Counted from the first letter of the stretch, positions 16,593 through 25,899 are shown. The stretch: 64,000 nt of DNA from Pseudomonas sp. RSB 5.4 (GCF_037126175.1 NZ_CP146986.1:2818501-2882500), one strand, 5' to 3'. Notes: generated from the letters alone by a model not told the origin. Numbers and translations: made by a program.

Positions 16593-17072
16593 TCAGCCTT
16601 CGGCAAACTCACGCAACACCTTGCCATCCATGCGATAGCGCACCCACTCTTCCTGCGGTTGCGCGCCGAGGGATTTGTAGAACTCGATGGCCGGGGTGTT
16701 CCAGTCCAGCACGCTCCATTCGAAGCGTCCGCAGTCATTGGCACAGGCGATTTTCGCCAGATGCCGCAGCAGGGTTTTGCCGGCGCCGCCGCCGCGTTGT
16801 TCGGGGGTGATGTAGAGGTCTTCGAGGTACAGGCAATTGCTGCCGAGCCACGTCGAATAGCTGAAGAAGAACACCGCAAAACCGATCGGCACACCGTCAC
16901 GCAGGCAGATCAGGCCGTGGGCGGTGGCGCCCTCGCTGAACAGGCTGCGCTCGATGTCGGTGACACTCGCAATGACTTCGTGGCGGGCCTTTTCGAAATC
17001 TGCCAGTTCGGTGATGAAGGCGAGGATTTGCGGTGCATCGCTGGGGGTCGCCGGGCGGATTTCGATCGTCAT
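16593..17072 (-). CDS. GNAT-family N-acetyltransferase
   Basis: 159 aa, the normal size for a single GNAT domain. MTIEIRPATPSDAPQI at the start and the acetyl-CoA loop PEQRGGGAGKTLL near residue 95 are diagnostic. The C-terminal strand FYKSLGAQPQEEWVRYRM completes the fold. It resembles the diamine/thialysine acetyltransferase-like group (NCLYLEDLYITPE), but the substrate is not certain. It lies 158 bp upstream of the T6SS cassette on the same strand; no terminator is seen between. Confidence 0.88.
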   Translation of the reverse strand: MTIEIRPATPSDAPQILAFITELADFEKARHEVIASVTDIERSLFSEGATAHGLICLRDGVPIGFAVFFFSYSTWLGSNCLYLEDLYITPEQRGGGAGKTLLRHLAKIACANDCGRFEWSVLDWNTPAIEFYKSLGAQPQEEWVRYRMDGKVLREFAEG

Positions 17073-17168
17073 GGACGGGCCTTGTCGGAAAAGGAAAACG
17101 CCATACTAAGGCCGTGGACGGCGCTCGTCACATGGCAACACAGAGAATATCCTGCTCCGCTAGTGCAA

Positions 17169-17257
17169 TGTGGGAGCAGGCTTGCTCGCGAAGCGGTTTG
17201 ACAGACAACAATGATGGTGACGGGATTGATGCCTTCGCGAGCAAGCCCGCCCCCACA
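17169..17257. repeat. REP pair
   Basis: Inverted copies of TGTGGGAGCAGGCTTGCTCG and its GGGGGCGGGC variant flank about 40 bp, between the divergent GNAT and HD genes. Confidence 0.88.
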
Positions 17258-17286
17258 GGGAACTTCGACAATCTGAAAGGATGCTC

Positions 17287-17940
17287 ATGAACACTGAGAT
17301 TTTTATGCCCGTGGAGGCGCTCGCAGCAGCACTGCTGCCCCACGCCCTCGAACCCGGCGACGACGGCGCCCACGACCTCGCCCACCTGCAACGGGTCTGG
17401 CACACCGCGCGCACCTTGCAGGCTGAGGAAGGTGGCGACCTGGAAGTGTTGCTCGCCGCCGTGCTGCTGCACGACTGCGTGTCCGTGGAAAAAAACTCGC
17501 CGCTGCGCTCGCAGGCTTCGCGTCTCGCCGCAGAAAAAGCCGCCAACGTGCTGGCCGATCTGGATTGGCCCGAAGGCAAAATCAGCGCCGTCACCCACGC
17601 CATTGAAGCCCACAGTTTTTCCGCCAACATCACCCCGCTGACCCTCGAAGCGAAACTGGTCCAGGACGCCGACCGTCTCGACTCGCTGGGCATGCTCGGC
17701 GTTGCCCGCACCTTCTACGTCGCCGGGCGCATGGGCAGTGCGTTGTATGACCCTGTCGACCCCGAAGCCAAAGCACGCGACTACGACGACACGCGCTTTT
17801 GCCTCGACCACTTCCAGACCAAACTGCTGCACCTGGCCGATGGTTTCCAGACCGTCGCCGGTCAGCGTCTGGCACAGGTCCGGCATCAGCGCCTGAAGGG
17901 TTTCATGGAGCAGTTCAAGGAAGAAATCGGCCTCGACTGA
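17287..17940 (+). CDS. HD-domain phosphohydrolase (YedJ-like)
   Basis: 217 aa from the ATG at 17287. An earlier ATG at 17281 exists, but GAAAGG at 17275-17280 is spaced for the later one. HD-family metal ligands are visible: His in HDLAHLQRVWHTA, the HD pair in LLHDCVSVEK and Asp in QDADRLDSLG. Such proteins hydrolyse phosphate esters or nucleotides. It stands alone on the plus strand; the natural substrate is unknown. Confidence 0.85.
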   Translation: MNTEIFMPVEALAAALLPHALEPGDDGAHDLAHLQRVWHTARTLQAEEGGDLEVLLAAVLLHDCVSVEKNSPLRSQASRLAAEKAANVLADLDWPEGKISAVTHAIEAHSFSANITPLTLEAKLVQDADRLDSLGMLGVARTFYVAGRMGSALYDPVDPEAKARDYDDTRFCLDHFQTKLLHLADGFQTVAGQRLAQVRHQRLKGFMEQFKEEIGLD

Positions 17941-18037
17941 CAGTCCTGTGTCTCGACCGTTCGTCGTTCATCAGGCACCAATCCGATTCAAGGGCAGACC
18001 AACAACAGGTAAGGATTCCAATCACTGGAGAAGCCCT

Positions 18038-18382
18038 ATGATCTCGTCAAGGTTGACTGCCCTCGTATTCAGCGCCCTGCTCTGCCCAGCGGTGTTCGCC
18101 GCTTCCACCACCGCAGCGGGCACAGGCCCCACCGACCCGGTTCCACCGCCACGCGCGCCCGCCATCAACAGTGCCCCCGGCATGAACACCGATGGCTCCG
18201 GCGTGCCGTTGATCAACCAGCCACCCGCCACCGGCACCGATCCGCGCACTCAAGGCAGTGATCCCGGTCGCCAGGGCGGCATGAATACGCCAGATTCCCC
18301 TGCTACGCCTGACAACTCGGGCGCTGGAATCGGCTCCAAAACCACCACTGGTGGGTCGGGCTCCGAAGGGTCCGGCCAGTAG
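18038..18382 (+). CDS. Small secreted Gly/Pro/Thr-rich protein, unknown function
   Basis: 114 aa from the ATG at 18038, preceded by GGAG. The signal peptide MISSRLTALVFSALLCPAVFA ends with an Ala-x-Ala cleavage site. The mature part is low complexity (TDPVPPPRAPAINSAPGMN, GSKTTTGGSGSEGSGQ) and probably disordered. No family is recognised. Similar small periplasmic proteins are common and uncharacterised in fluorescent pseudomonads. Confidence 0.7.
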   Translation: MISSRLTALVFSALLCPAVFAASTTAAGTGPTDPVPPPRAPAINSAPGMNTDGSGVPLINQPPATGTDPRTQGSDPGRQGGMNTPDSPATPDNSGAGIGSKTTTGGSGSEGSGQ

Positions 18383-18426
18383 TTCGCCGACGCGAGCGTC
18401 CTATTCACATCCATGAAGAGGTAACC

Positions 18427-18681
18427 ATGAACGTCGATAAAAACCTGGAAAAAGAAGTCCTCACCCGCCTGCTGCACGCCCATCCGAGCGGATTGGGCAA
18501 AGAGGTGCTGGACAACTATCGCGGTGAGAAAGTCGTGGCCAGCGCCCTCGCCTCCTTGCAGGATCGCGGACTGATCCACCATGGTCATGTGACCTGCAAC
18601 GAGGCCGGCGAACACTCGTTGAATCTGCCGATCAAGCTCAGTGCGGCTGGCGTCGAGGCAGCCAGAAAGCTCGAAAGCTGA
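18427..18681 (+). CDS. Small winged-helix-like protein, unknown function
   Basis: 84 aa, preceded by AAGAGGTAACC (good ribosome site). The pattern (ASALASLQDRGLIHHGHVTC, LSAAGVEAARKLES) resembles a short winged-helix with a beta hairpin, as in PadR/MarR-like mini-proteins. There are no catalytic motifs. It starts 44 bp after the secreted-protein gene and may share its transcript. Confidence 0.7.
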   Translation: MNVDKNLEKEVLTRLLHAHPSGLGKEVLDNYRGEKVVASALASLQDRGLIHHGHVTCNEAGEHSLNLPIKLSAAGVEAARKLES

Positions 18682-18708
18682 CGGTAGATCCGCAAGCATT
18701 TGAGTCCT

Positions 18709-18775
18709 CTAGGAGCTGCTGCAGGATGTGATCTTTCAAGAGCAAAAGATCGCAGCCGGCGGCAGCTTCTACAGT
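18709..18775. repeat. Degenerate REP pair (TAGGAGCTGC type)
   Basis: TAGGAGCTGCTGCAGGATGT and an imperfect inverted copy ending GCAGCTTCTACAG flank AAAAGATC. It is a decayed relative of the intact pair at 51011-51095. Confidence 0.65.
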
Positions 18776-18801
18776 GGGTTTTGTGATCGACGCGAATCCC
18801 A

Positions 18802-18830
18802 TGTGGGAGCGAGCTTGCTCGCGAAGGCGG
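18802..18830. repeat. Single REP copy
   Basis: One copy of TGTGGGAGCGAGCTTGCTCG, ending 5 bp before the stop of the PfkB kinase gene. No inverted partner is nearby. Confidence 0.75.
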
Positions 18831-18834
18831 TCGA

Positions 18835-19764
18835 TCAATCGCCGCAGGACCCACTGATAAACACATCCACCTCGGCAGCCCCCGGCGCTGTCGCCGGCCC
18901 CCAACGCGTCACCGCCAAAGCCGCCGCCGCATTCGCCCGCCGCGCCGCCTCATGCGCGTTCAAACCCTGCGCAAGCCCGGCGACAAAGACTCCGGCATGG
19001 GCATCACCCGCCCCGTTGCTGTCCAACGCTTTCACGGCAAATCCCGGCACATGCCGACGCTCGCCACGCTGCTGAATCCAGCAGCCCTGCGGCCCGTCGC
19101 GCACCACCATCAGCACATCCTTCGGCAGATGATCCGCCAACCGATCCAGCGCTTGAGCAATGTCAGTCGCCTCGGTAAAGCGCAGCGCTTCGACGCTGTT
19201 GCTGGTCCACACATCGATGCGCGGCAGCAGCGCCTGGATCAACGGCGAGTCCGGCGACTCGACCAACGGCCCTGGATCAAACACCACGTTGATCGCCCGC
19301 GGCAGCGCCAGCGTCCAGTCCAGCAGGGCTTGCGCCTTGCCTGCATGCAGCAGGCTGTAACCGCTGACGTAGACATAATCGCCCGCCTCGGCGGCCACGC
19401 TGTTCAGGTCGTCTGGCGTCACCTCGCCTTCGGCACCGATGTAGGAAATAAAACTGCGTTCGGCCGATGAGTCGGTCAGCGCCACACACAAACCGGTGTC
19501 GCGCTGCGCCGCTTGTTCGATGCCGATGTGGATGCCTTCAGCGGTCATCGCCTGGCGCGCCAGATCACCGAAACGCCCGGTACCGTGGCGACCGAGATAG
19601 ACCACCGGCAAACCATTGCGCACGGCTGCGGCCATCACGTTGAAACCGCCGCCAGCCTCGAACGCGGCAGATTGCGCCAGCACATCACCGCCGATTTGCG
19701 GCAGCTGATCCACGGCCATGACCAGGTCGATAATGACTTGGCCGGTGTGCAGCATCTTAGGCAT
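18835..19764 (-). CDS. PfkB-family carbohydrate/nucleoside kinase (YegV-like)
   Basis: 309 aa from the ATG at 19764, which overlaps the end of the permease gene; MLHTG at 19755 is an alternative start. The substrate-binding N-terminal segment AAFEAGGGFNVMAAAVRNG and the catalytic loop LDSNGAGDAHAG (Asp254 as base) define the ribokinase/PfkB fold. It is the last gene of a cluster with a GntR regulator, an ADP-ribosylglycohydrolase and an NCS1 permease, the same functional set as E. coli yegWUTV. A nucleoside or ribose-type substrate is likely but unproved. Confidence 0.88.
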   Translation of the reverse strand: MPKMLHTGQVIIDLVMAVDQLPQIGGDVLAQSAAFEAGGGFNVMAAAVRNGLPVVYLGRHGTGRFGDLARQAMTAEGIHIGIEQAAQRDTGLCVALTDSSAERSFISYIGAEGEVTPDDLNSVAAEAGDYVYVSGYSLLHAGKAQALLDWTLALPRAINVVFDPGPLVESPDSPLIQALLPRIDVWTSNSVEALRFTEATDIAQALDRLADHLPKDVLMVVRDGPQGCWIQQRGERRHVPGFAVKALDSNGAGDAHAGVFVAGLAQGLNAHEAARRANAAAALAVTRWGPATAPGAAEVDVFISGSCGD

Positions 19765-21223
19765 GAGCATTCTCGACTTGCGCGGCGCGACGATCTTTCG
19801 CCCCGCCGAGAACCAGGTAAATGCCACCGGCGACTACGAAGGTCACGATCCAGCCGAGGCCGTTGTGGCCCAGCCACGAGTCGGACAAAAAGCCCTTGAA
19901 CCAGACGTTCTCGGCCGTGGTGCCGATGGTGGTAAAGCTGAAGCCGAGCACGATGGCAATCGCCCACGCGCCGAACGCGCGCCACTCGATGCCGCCGCGA
20001 TACCAGTAGGCGCTGCTCGGGCTGACGTCGAGCAGGTCTTTGGGGCTGTAGTAGTGGCGGTGAAGCAGGTCAACCACGAAGATCCCGACCCACGCGGTGA
20101 TCGGCACCGCCAGCAGCGAAATGAAGGTGATGAACGGGCCGTAGAAGCTGTCGGCAATCAGCATGAAGTAGATCGAACCGGCGAAGATCGCCACGATGTC
20201 GACCACCACCGCGTAGACGCGTTTGACCTTCAGGCCGAGGGTCAGCGTGGTCAAACCGGCGGAGTACACCGAGAGGTTGTTCGACAGCAGCAGGCCACCG
20301 AATGCGGTGATCAGGTACGGCACGGCCATCCACGTCGGCAGCATGTCGCGGATGGCCACGATCGGATCAGTCGCCGAGGCGAGATCGTTGTTGCCCACTG
20401 ACAGCAGGCCGCCGAGGGTGATCAGCAACACCAGCGGAATCCCCGCGCCGAACGCCGCCGAAGCGACCAGTCGCACAGCCTTGACGCTGCGGTGCTGATA
20501 GCGCGACATGTCAGCACCGGCGTTGGCCCAGCCGATCCCGGTGCCGGCGGCCATGGTGCCGATGCCGATGATCATCGCGCTCAGCGGCGCAGGGCTGGCG
20601 TTGAATACGGCGCTCCAGTCGATGGTGGCACAGAGGAAGCCACCGACCAGAATGTTCAACGCACCGAACACGTAGGTCGCCCACTTCTGGATCACCAGCA
20701 AGGTGGCGTGGCCGAGGCCGGAAACCGACAGGGTCAGCAACACGAAAATCGCGATGAAAATCAGCGTGAGGACCGGCGCGCTTTTCGCTTCCACCGGGGA
20801 GCCGAACAGGATCGAGCACAACGACAGCAACACGAACGCGGCGGTGGTGGTGTTGACGGTTTCCCAGCCCAGCCGCGACATCAGCGAGACCAGCGTCGGG
20901 CCGATGTTGCCGCGCACACCGAAGATCGCGCGCGACAGGGTCAGGCTCGGCGCACGGCCACGGCGGCCGGCAATCGAGATGATCCCGACCACTGCGAACG
21001 AACCGGCGGCGCCGACAATCGCGACGATGATCGCCTGCCAGATCGCCAGCCCGCGAAACGCCACCAGCGTGGCACCCAGCGGCAGGCCGAGAATGGAAAT
21101 GTTGGCGGCGAACCAGACCCAGAACAGTTGCAGCGGATGACCGTTGCACTCGGCTTCCGGCACCGGCTCGATACCGCGGGTTTCCAGCTGCCCGGCGCTT
21201 GGCCCGGCGTTTGATGAACTCAT
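19757..21223 (-). CDS. NCS1-family nucleobase/cytosine permease
   Basis: 488 aa with about 12 hydrophobic segments. Family signatures are FWVWFAANISILGLPLGA near the N-terminus and GIGWANAGADMSRYQ in the centre, where CodB/Mhp1 proteins bind the base. It should be a sodium- or proton-coupled importer of a purine, pyrimidine or related heterocycle. It overlaps the PfkB gene by 8 bp, and a REP pair separates it from the ADP-ribosylglycohydrolase gene upstream. E. coli has an MFS nucleoside transporter (YegT) in the corresponding place. Confidence 0.9.
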   Translation of the reverse strand: MSSSNAGPSAGQLETRGIEPVPEAECNGHPLQLFWVWFAANISILGLPLGATLVAFRGLAIWQAIIVAIVGAAGSFAVVGIISIAGRRGRAPSLTLSRAIFGVRGNIGPTLVSLMSRLGWETVNTTTAAFVLLSLCSILFGSPVEAKSAPVLTLIFIAIFVLLTLSVSGLGHATLLVIQKWATYVFGALNILVGGFLCATIDWSAVFNASPAPLSAMIIGIGTMAAGTGIGWANAGADMSRYQHRSVKAVRLVASAAFGAGIPLVLLITLGGLLSVGNNDLASATDPIVAIRDMLPTWMAVPYLITAFGGLLLSNNLSVYSAGLTTLTLGLKVKRVYAVVVDIVAIFAGSIYFMLIADSFYGPFITFISLLAVPITAWVGIFVVDLLHRHYYSPKDLLDVSPSSAYWYRGGIEWRAFGAWAIAIVLGFSFTTIGTTAENVWFKGFLSDSWLGHNGLGWIVTFVVAGGIYLVLGGAKDRRAAQVENAHA

Positions 21224-21283
21224 GAACAGTGCTCCTGTTTGCCTTTATTGTGGTTGTGGCAATGACTCAATAAAACTTGCTTT

Positions 21284-21416
21284 TGTGGCGAGGGAGCTTG
21301 CTCCCGCTCGGCTGCGAAGCAGTCGTAAATCCAAACAATGGGGTATGTCTGACACAGTGTGTCGGCAGGGTTTGGGGCCGCTTCGCAGCCCAGCGGGAGC
21401 AAGCTCCCTCGCCACA
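21284..21416. repeat. REP pair (TGTGGCGAGGGAGCTTGCTC type)
   Basis: Two inverted copies of TGTGGCGAGGGAGCTTGCTC are 133 bp end to end, with GCTGCGAAGC / GCTTCGCAGC as an inner stem. It lies inside the yeg-like cluster. Confidence 0.9.
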
Positions 21417-21425
21417 GTTATGTGG

Positions 21426-22424
21426 TCAACGCAAGGCCAACAGCCCCTGCACCAACGGTTCAAGCTCCAGATGATTGACCGCTTTGACCGTGGCAATCAT
21501 CGGCACCGGCCAGCTCTCAAGACCCAGGCAGGCCCCGAGCATGGCGCCAAGAATCGCTGCGATGGTGTCGGTGTCGCCGCCAAGACTGGCGGCCATGCAC
21601 AACGCATCGAATGCGCTCATCTCGCCGACCGCCACTTGCTGCGCCAAAGCGAACGAAACCACCACCGATTCCTGCGATGCCACCGAAGTGCCGATCACGT
21701 CGTACAGCAGATCCGCCAGCAGTGCCTTGTCACTGTCGACGCTGATGGTTCGCGCCCAACTGATGCGCGAAGCAATACGTCCACCGGCGACCCAGTGCCC
21801 GTGCGCTTCGGCCTGTTGCGCAATCTGCTGGCCGAGGTTCAACGCCTCGCCCAGGTCCATGCCGTTGATCCCGGCCGAGACCACTGCCGCCACCGCCGCC
21901 GCGCTGGAAATTCCCAGTGTGGTGTTGTGCGTGACCTGACAGGCCTGAACCACGGCTGCGATGAAACGCTCGGGATCGGCGACGTCTGCCGCGATGCCCA
22001 CCGGAGTAATGCGCATGGCCGCGCCGTTGGTGGTGCCGTAACGCCCGGCCTCCTCCGGCGAGTGACCGGCGAGGATCATTTCAATGGCGCGTTTGGTCGA
22101 TGGCCCGAGCAGGTCCTGCGAACCCTTGGCCTGCATCTCGGCTTCCCACTCGATCAGCCGTTGAGCGAGGACTGCCGGTTCGATGCGGCCCTTGCCTTCG
22201 ACCAGCAACTCGCCGACCAGAATCGCCTGTTCGGTATCATCGGTGATCGAACCCTTGGGCATGTTGGCGGCGATCGGTTGCAGAGGACCGGCGTCCTGCA
22301 GGTCGGTGATCCGGCCGAAGCGGGTCTTGATCGTTTCGCGGTTCAGCGATTGCGTCGGCATGCCCAGCGCATCACCGAGGGCCAGGCCATAAAACGCACC
22401 GAGGGCACGGTTGAGCGCGGTCAT
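21426..22424 (-). CDS. ADP-ribosylglycohydrolase family protein (YegU-like)
   Basis: 332 aa from the ATG at 22424 (MTALNRALGAFYGLALGDAL). DraG/ARH-family metal ligands are visible: GSITDDTEQAILV (the first Asp pair with its Thr) and GGDTDTIAAILGAMLG near the C-terminus. These di-Mg enzymes cleave N- or O-glycosidic ADP-ribose bonds. Metabolic paralogues of unknown substrate occur beside sugar kinases. The start overlaps the GntR stop as ATGA, so the two are coupled. Confidence 0.9.
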   Translation of the reverse strand: MTALNRALGAFYGLALGDALGMPTQSLNRETIKTRFGRITDLQDAGPLQPIAANMPKGSITDDTEQAILVGELLVEGKGRIEPAVLAQRLIEWEAEMQAKGSQDLLGPSTKRAIEMILAGHSPEEAGRYGTTNGAAMRITPVGIAADVADPERFIAAVVQACQVTHNTTLGISSAAAVAAVVSAGINGMDLGEALNLGQQIAQQAEAHGHWVAGGRIASRISWARTISVDSDKALLADLLYDVIGTSVASQESVVVSFALAQQVAVGEMSAFDALCMAASLGGDTDTIAAILGAMLGACLGLESWPVPMIATVKAVNHLELEPLVQGLLALR

Positions 22425-23134
22425 TTTGATTCTCCAAATTGCAGGTGCAGGCGGAAATGCACCGGGTCGAGCAGGCTTTCGACCTGCTCCATGAATCGGT
22501 TCTGCCGGTCGTAGGTGGTACGCAGGGCTTTGAGGAAAACGGTGCCGACCGGGCGCCCGAGCAGTTCGGCGTCTTCGGCATTCAGCGGTTCGGCGCCGAT
22601 CCACTGATCACCGCGCTCGCCGATGTAGCCGTACGCAGCCAGGGTAATGGTCAGCGAGTTGTCGATCAGACCGACGCGCGGCAGGCTTTCCAGGCCTCCG
22701 GTCGCCGGCATCAAAGAGCGTTCGAGGGACACCAGCGTGCCGTCGTTGGAGCGGCGGCGCCGGTCGAGGGTGATGAATTGCTCGGTGCCGAAACGCGAGA
22801 GCAGATCGGGCCGGGTCACGGCTTCCAGACGCAGCACTTCGGTGTTGATCAGCGCCCCGCTGTCGGCCAGCGCCCGCGCCCAGCCGCTGCGCTGATCGAG
22901 CACCACACCGTCAAACGTGACGATCGAGCCGACCCCACTTTGCGTGGCGATGTAATTGCGCCGCTTCAGCTCGGCCAGCGCCTCGCGCAACGTGCCACGG
23001 CTGACGTTGAATTCCTGAGCCAACTGATGCTCGCCGGGCAACAGAAAGCCGTCCTCCATGAGGCCGCTTTCGATGCGCCGGACGAGTTCGTCGACCACCC
23101 GTTGTTTCTTGTCAAATCGTACCTGTCTAATCAT
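22421..23134 (-). CDS. GntR-family regulator, HutC type (YegW-like)
   Basis: 237 aa from the ATG at 23134 (MIRQVRFDKKQRVVDELV). The winged helix includes LLPGEHQLAQEFNVSRGTLR. The UTRA-type ligand domain fills the rest (VTRPDLLSRFGTEQFITLDR, LSNTLVSLERSLMP-like strands). It heads the operon with the ADP-ribosylglycohydrolase and is the likely local repressor; UTRA domains bind sugars, nucleosides or histidine-like ligands. The open frame upstream of 23134 is not conserved-looking. Confidence 0.88.
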   Translation of the reverse strand: MIRQVRFDKKQRVVDELVRRIESGLMEDGFLLPGEHQLAQEFNVSRGTLREALAELKRRNYIATQSGVGSIVTFDGVVLDQRSGWARALADSGALINTEVLRLEAVTRPDLLSRFGTEQFITLDRRRRSNDGTLVSLERSLMPATGGLESLPRVGLIDNSLTITLAAYGYIGERGDQWIGAEPLNAEDAELLGRPVGTVFLKALRTTYDRQNRFMEQVESLLDPVHFRLHLQFGESK

Positions 23135-23208
23135 GTACAAAGTGATAACCGAAACGGGCGCAGACGGGCAAGGGGTTTTTAGGGGTTCGGACAGAAGGAA
23201 TGCATAAC

Positions 23209-23341
23209 TGTGGCGAGGGAGCTTGCTCCCGCTGGGCTGCGGAGCGGCCCCAAAACCGGTGACAAGGGTGAGTCTGACACACCGCACTGTCCGGATTTGC
23301 GACTGCTGCGCAGCCGAGCGGGAGCAAGCTCCCTCGCCACA
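23209..23341. repeat. REP pair (TGTGGCGAGGGAGCTTGCTC type)
   Basis: Inverted copies of TGTGGCGAGGGAGCTTGCTC span 133 bp, the same size and architecture as the element at 21284-21416. It separates the yeg-like cluster from araH. Confidence 0.9.
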
Positions 23342-23364
23342 AAATTATGCTTCGACAGATAGAG

Positions 23365-24342
23365 TCAGCGTTGTTTGAGGCGGTCGATGACCACCGCCAA
23401 CAGCAGAATCGAACCGCGAATCACATACTGATAAAACGTATCGATGTTCTTCAGGTTCATCGCATTCTCGATGATCGCCAGAATCAGCACCCCGGCAATC
23501 ACGTGGCGGATCATGCCGATACCGCCGCTCAACGACACGCCGCCGAGCACACACGCCGAGATCACCGTCAACTCGAAACCCTGGCCAATCATCGGCTGCC
23601 CGGAGGTCATGCGCGACGCCAGAATCACCCCGGCCAGCGCACCGATCACGCCGTGTACGGCGAAGATGATGATCTTGGTCCGGTCGACATTCACCCCGGC
23701 GAGCAACGCCGCTTCCTGGTTGCCACCGATGGCCATGGTGTTGCGCCCATAGGTGGTGTAGTTCAGCAGCCAGCCGAAAAACAGGAAGCAGACAATGGTG
23801 ATCAGGATCGGCACCGGCACGCCGAACAACTGGCCGTTGCCGAACACGAAGAACGATTCCTGCGACACGCCCACCGCTTTGCCGTTGGCAAAAATGTAGG
23901 CCAGGCCACGGACGATCTGCATGGTCGCCAGTGTGGTGATCAGCGCATTGACCCGCAGCTTGGCAATCACGATGCCGTTGATCAGCCCGACAATCAGGCC
24001 CATCACCAGCGCCGCACTGACGCCGAGGAACACGCTGTTGGTGTCGCGCATCACCACCGCCGCAACCACCCCGGCGCAGGCGATCACCGAGCCCACCGAC
24101 AGGTCGAAATGCCCCGACGCCAGGCAGTAGAGCATGGTGCACGCGGCAATGCCGGTGGTGGAAATCGCCAGCCCCAGCCCGCGCATGTTCAATGGCGAGA
24201 GGAAGTTGTCGATCAGCAAGGTGCAAGCGAGGAAGATGCCGATGGCCGCCAGCAGCATGACCCAGTCATCGAGGAAGCGCCGCAGGTCCAGCGGTTTGCG
24301 GGGGGTCGGCAAAGCCTTGTTTTGGATGGTCATCATGTTCAC
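23365..24342 (-). CDS. araH: L-arabinose-type sugar ABC transporter, permease
   Basis: 325 aa with about 8-10 hydrophobic segments. It has the ribose/arabinose permease pattern (FDLSVGSVIACAGVVAAVV, GLINGIVIAKLRVNALITT, YTTYGRNTMAIGGN). It forms the inner-membrane channel with AraG and takes sugar from AraF. It is the last gene of SDR-araF-araG-araH and starts 3 bp after the araG stop. A REP pair follows. Confidence 0.93.
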   Translation of the reverse strand: MNMMTIQNKALPTPRKPLDLRRFLDDWVMLLAAIGIFLACTLLIDNFLSPLNMRGLGLAISTTGIAACTMLYCLASGHFDLSVGSVIACAGVVAAVVMRDTNSVFLGVSAALVMGLIVGLINGIVIAKLRVNALITTLATMQIVRGLAYIFANGKAVGVSQESFFVFGNGQLFGVPVPILITIVCFLFFGWLLNYTTYGRNTMAIGGNQEAALLAGVNVDRTKIIIFAVHGVIGALAGVILASRMTSGQPMIGQGFELTVISACVLGGVSLSGGIGMIRHVIAGVLILAIIENAMNLKNIDTFYQYVIRGSILLLAVVIDRLKQR

Positions 24343-24345
24343 CTC

Positions 24346-25899
24346 TCAGTTCGCCACGCCGTCAGCGCGATGGCGCGGCAAAGCCAGTTGCAGCAGGTTG
24401 GATTCATTGGCCTGGTCGCGGCTGACTTCGCCGCGCAGCGCGCCTTCGCAGAGCACCAGAATGCGGTCGGAAATGCCCATGACTTCCATCAGGTCGCTGG
24501 ACACCACGATCACCGAAATGCCATCGGCGGCCAGGTTATGGATGATCTGGTAGATCTCCGCCTTGGCGCCGATGTCGATGCCGCGAGTCGGCTCGTCGAG
24601 CAGCAGGACCTTCATCGGCATCGACAGCCAGCGACCGAGAATCGCCTTCTGCTGATTGCCGCCGGACAGGAATTTGATCTGCTGCCCGGCGTGCGGGGTT
24701 TTGACTTTCAGCGCCTTGATCTGCTTGTCGGCGTTGCCCTTCTCCCACAGTCCGCGCAGCAGGCAGCCGAGGCTGGCATTGGCGCCGCGCGCGCTGATGT
24801 TGATGTTCTCGGCGACGCTGGCCAGCGGGATGATCCCTTCTTTTTTCCGGTCCTCGGGGCACAGCAGGATCCCGGCGGCAATCGCGTCGCGCGGTGAGCG
24901 TAATTTCAACTCATGACCGCGCAATTCGAGGCGTCCGGCGCTGTTGCGCTCAAGCCCGCTGAGCAAGCGAAACAGCTCGGTGCGCCCGGCTCCGACCAGA
25001 CCGAACAGGCCGAGAATCTCGCCCTTGTGCGCCTCGAAACTCACCGGTTCGCGCAGGCCCGGGCCGAGCAAACCGTCGACCTTCAAGGCCACCGCGCCGC
25101 GTGGACGGCTGCGGTAATCGTAGATGTCCTGAATGTCGCGGCCGACCATGCAGGTCACCAGTTGATCGTGGGTCAACTGGCTCATGTCATCGAAGGTGCG
25201 CACGTAACGGCCGTCCTTGAACACCGTCACCGCGTCGCAAATGCGGAACACTTCTTCCATGCGATGGGAGACGTAGAGCACCACTTTGCCCTCATCGCGC
25301 AGGCGACTGATGATCGCCATCAAACGGTCGATCTCGCGCGCCGAGAGGCTGCTGGTCGGCTCATCGAAGGCGATTACATGCGCGCCACGGGACAGCGCCT
25401 TGGCGATTTCCACCAATTGCCGCTGACCGAGCGACAGGCGCCCGACCTTGGTCTGCGGATCGATTTCATCGGCCAGGCCCTTGAGGCAGGCCAGGGCATT
25501 CTGGCGCAGCAGGCCGCGATTGATCAGGCCGAAACTGGCCGGCAGATGGCCAAGAAACAGGTTCTCGGCCACGGTCATTTCCGGCACCAGGTGCAGCTCT
25601 TGGTGAATCACCGCGACGCCGCTGCCAATGCTGTCGGCCGTCGACTTGAACGCCATGCTCTGCTCGCCGATCTGCAACTCGCCGCTGCTCGGAATGTAGG
25701 CGCCACCGAGGATCTTCAGCAGAGTCGATTTGCCGGCACCGTTCTCGCCCATCAAGGCGTGCACCTGCCCCGGGTGCGCGACGAAACTGATGGCGTCCAG
25801 CGCCTTGACCCCGGGGAAGGTCTTGCCGATTCCGTTGAAGCGCAGGCTGCCGCCGGCGCTGCTTGCATGTGTCTGTACTTGCGCGTGCATCTGAGTCAC
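24346..25899 (-). CDS. araG: L-arabinose-type sugar ABC transporter, ATP-binding protein
   Basis: 517 aa made of two fused ABC domains. The first has an intact Walker A (GENGAGKSTLLKIL) and LSLGQRQLVEIAKAL. The second has the degenerate P-loop GLVGAGRTELFRL and FLSGGNQQKAILGRWL, the usual asymmetry of AraG/RbsA/MglA. It powers uptake through AraH. It starts 24 bp after araF. Confidence 0.95.
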   Translation of the reverse strand: MTQMHAQVQTHASSAGGSLRFNGIGKTFPGVKALDAISFVAHPGQVHALMGENGAGKSTLLKILGGAYIPSSGELQIGEQSMAFKSTADSIGSGVAVIHQELHLVPEMTVAENLFLGHLPASFGLINRGLLRQNALACLKGLADEIDPQTKVGRLSLGQRQLVEIAKALSRGAHVIAFDEPTSSLSAREIDRLMAIISRLRDEGKVVLYVSHRMEEVFRICDAVTVFKDGRYVRTFDDMSQLTHDQLVTCMVGRDIQDIYDYRSRPRGAVALKVDGLLGPGLREPVSFEAHKGEILGLFGLVGAGRTELFRLLSGLERNSAGRLELRGHELKLRSPRDAIAAGILLCPEDRKKEGIIPLASVAENINISARGANASLGCLLRGLWEKGNADKQIKALKVKTPHAGQQIKFLSGGNQQKAILGRWLSMPMKVLLLDEPTRGIDIGAKAEIYQIIHNLAADGISVIVVSSDLMEVMGISDRILVLCEGALRGEVSRDQANESNLLQLALPRHRADGVAN

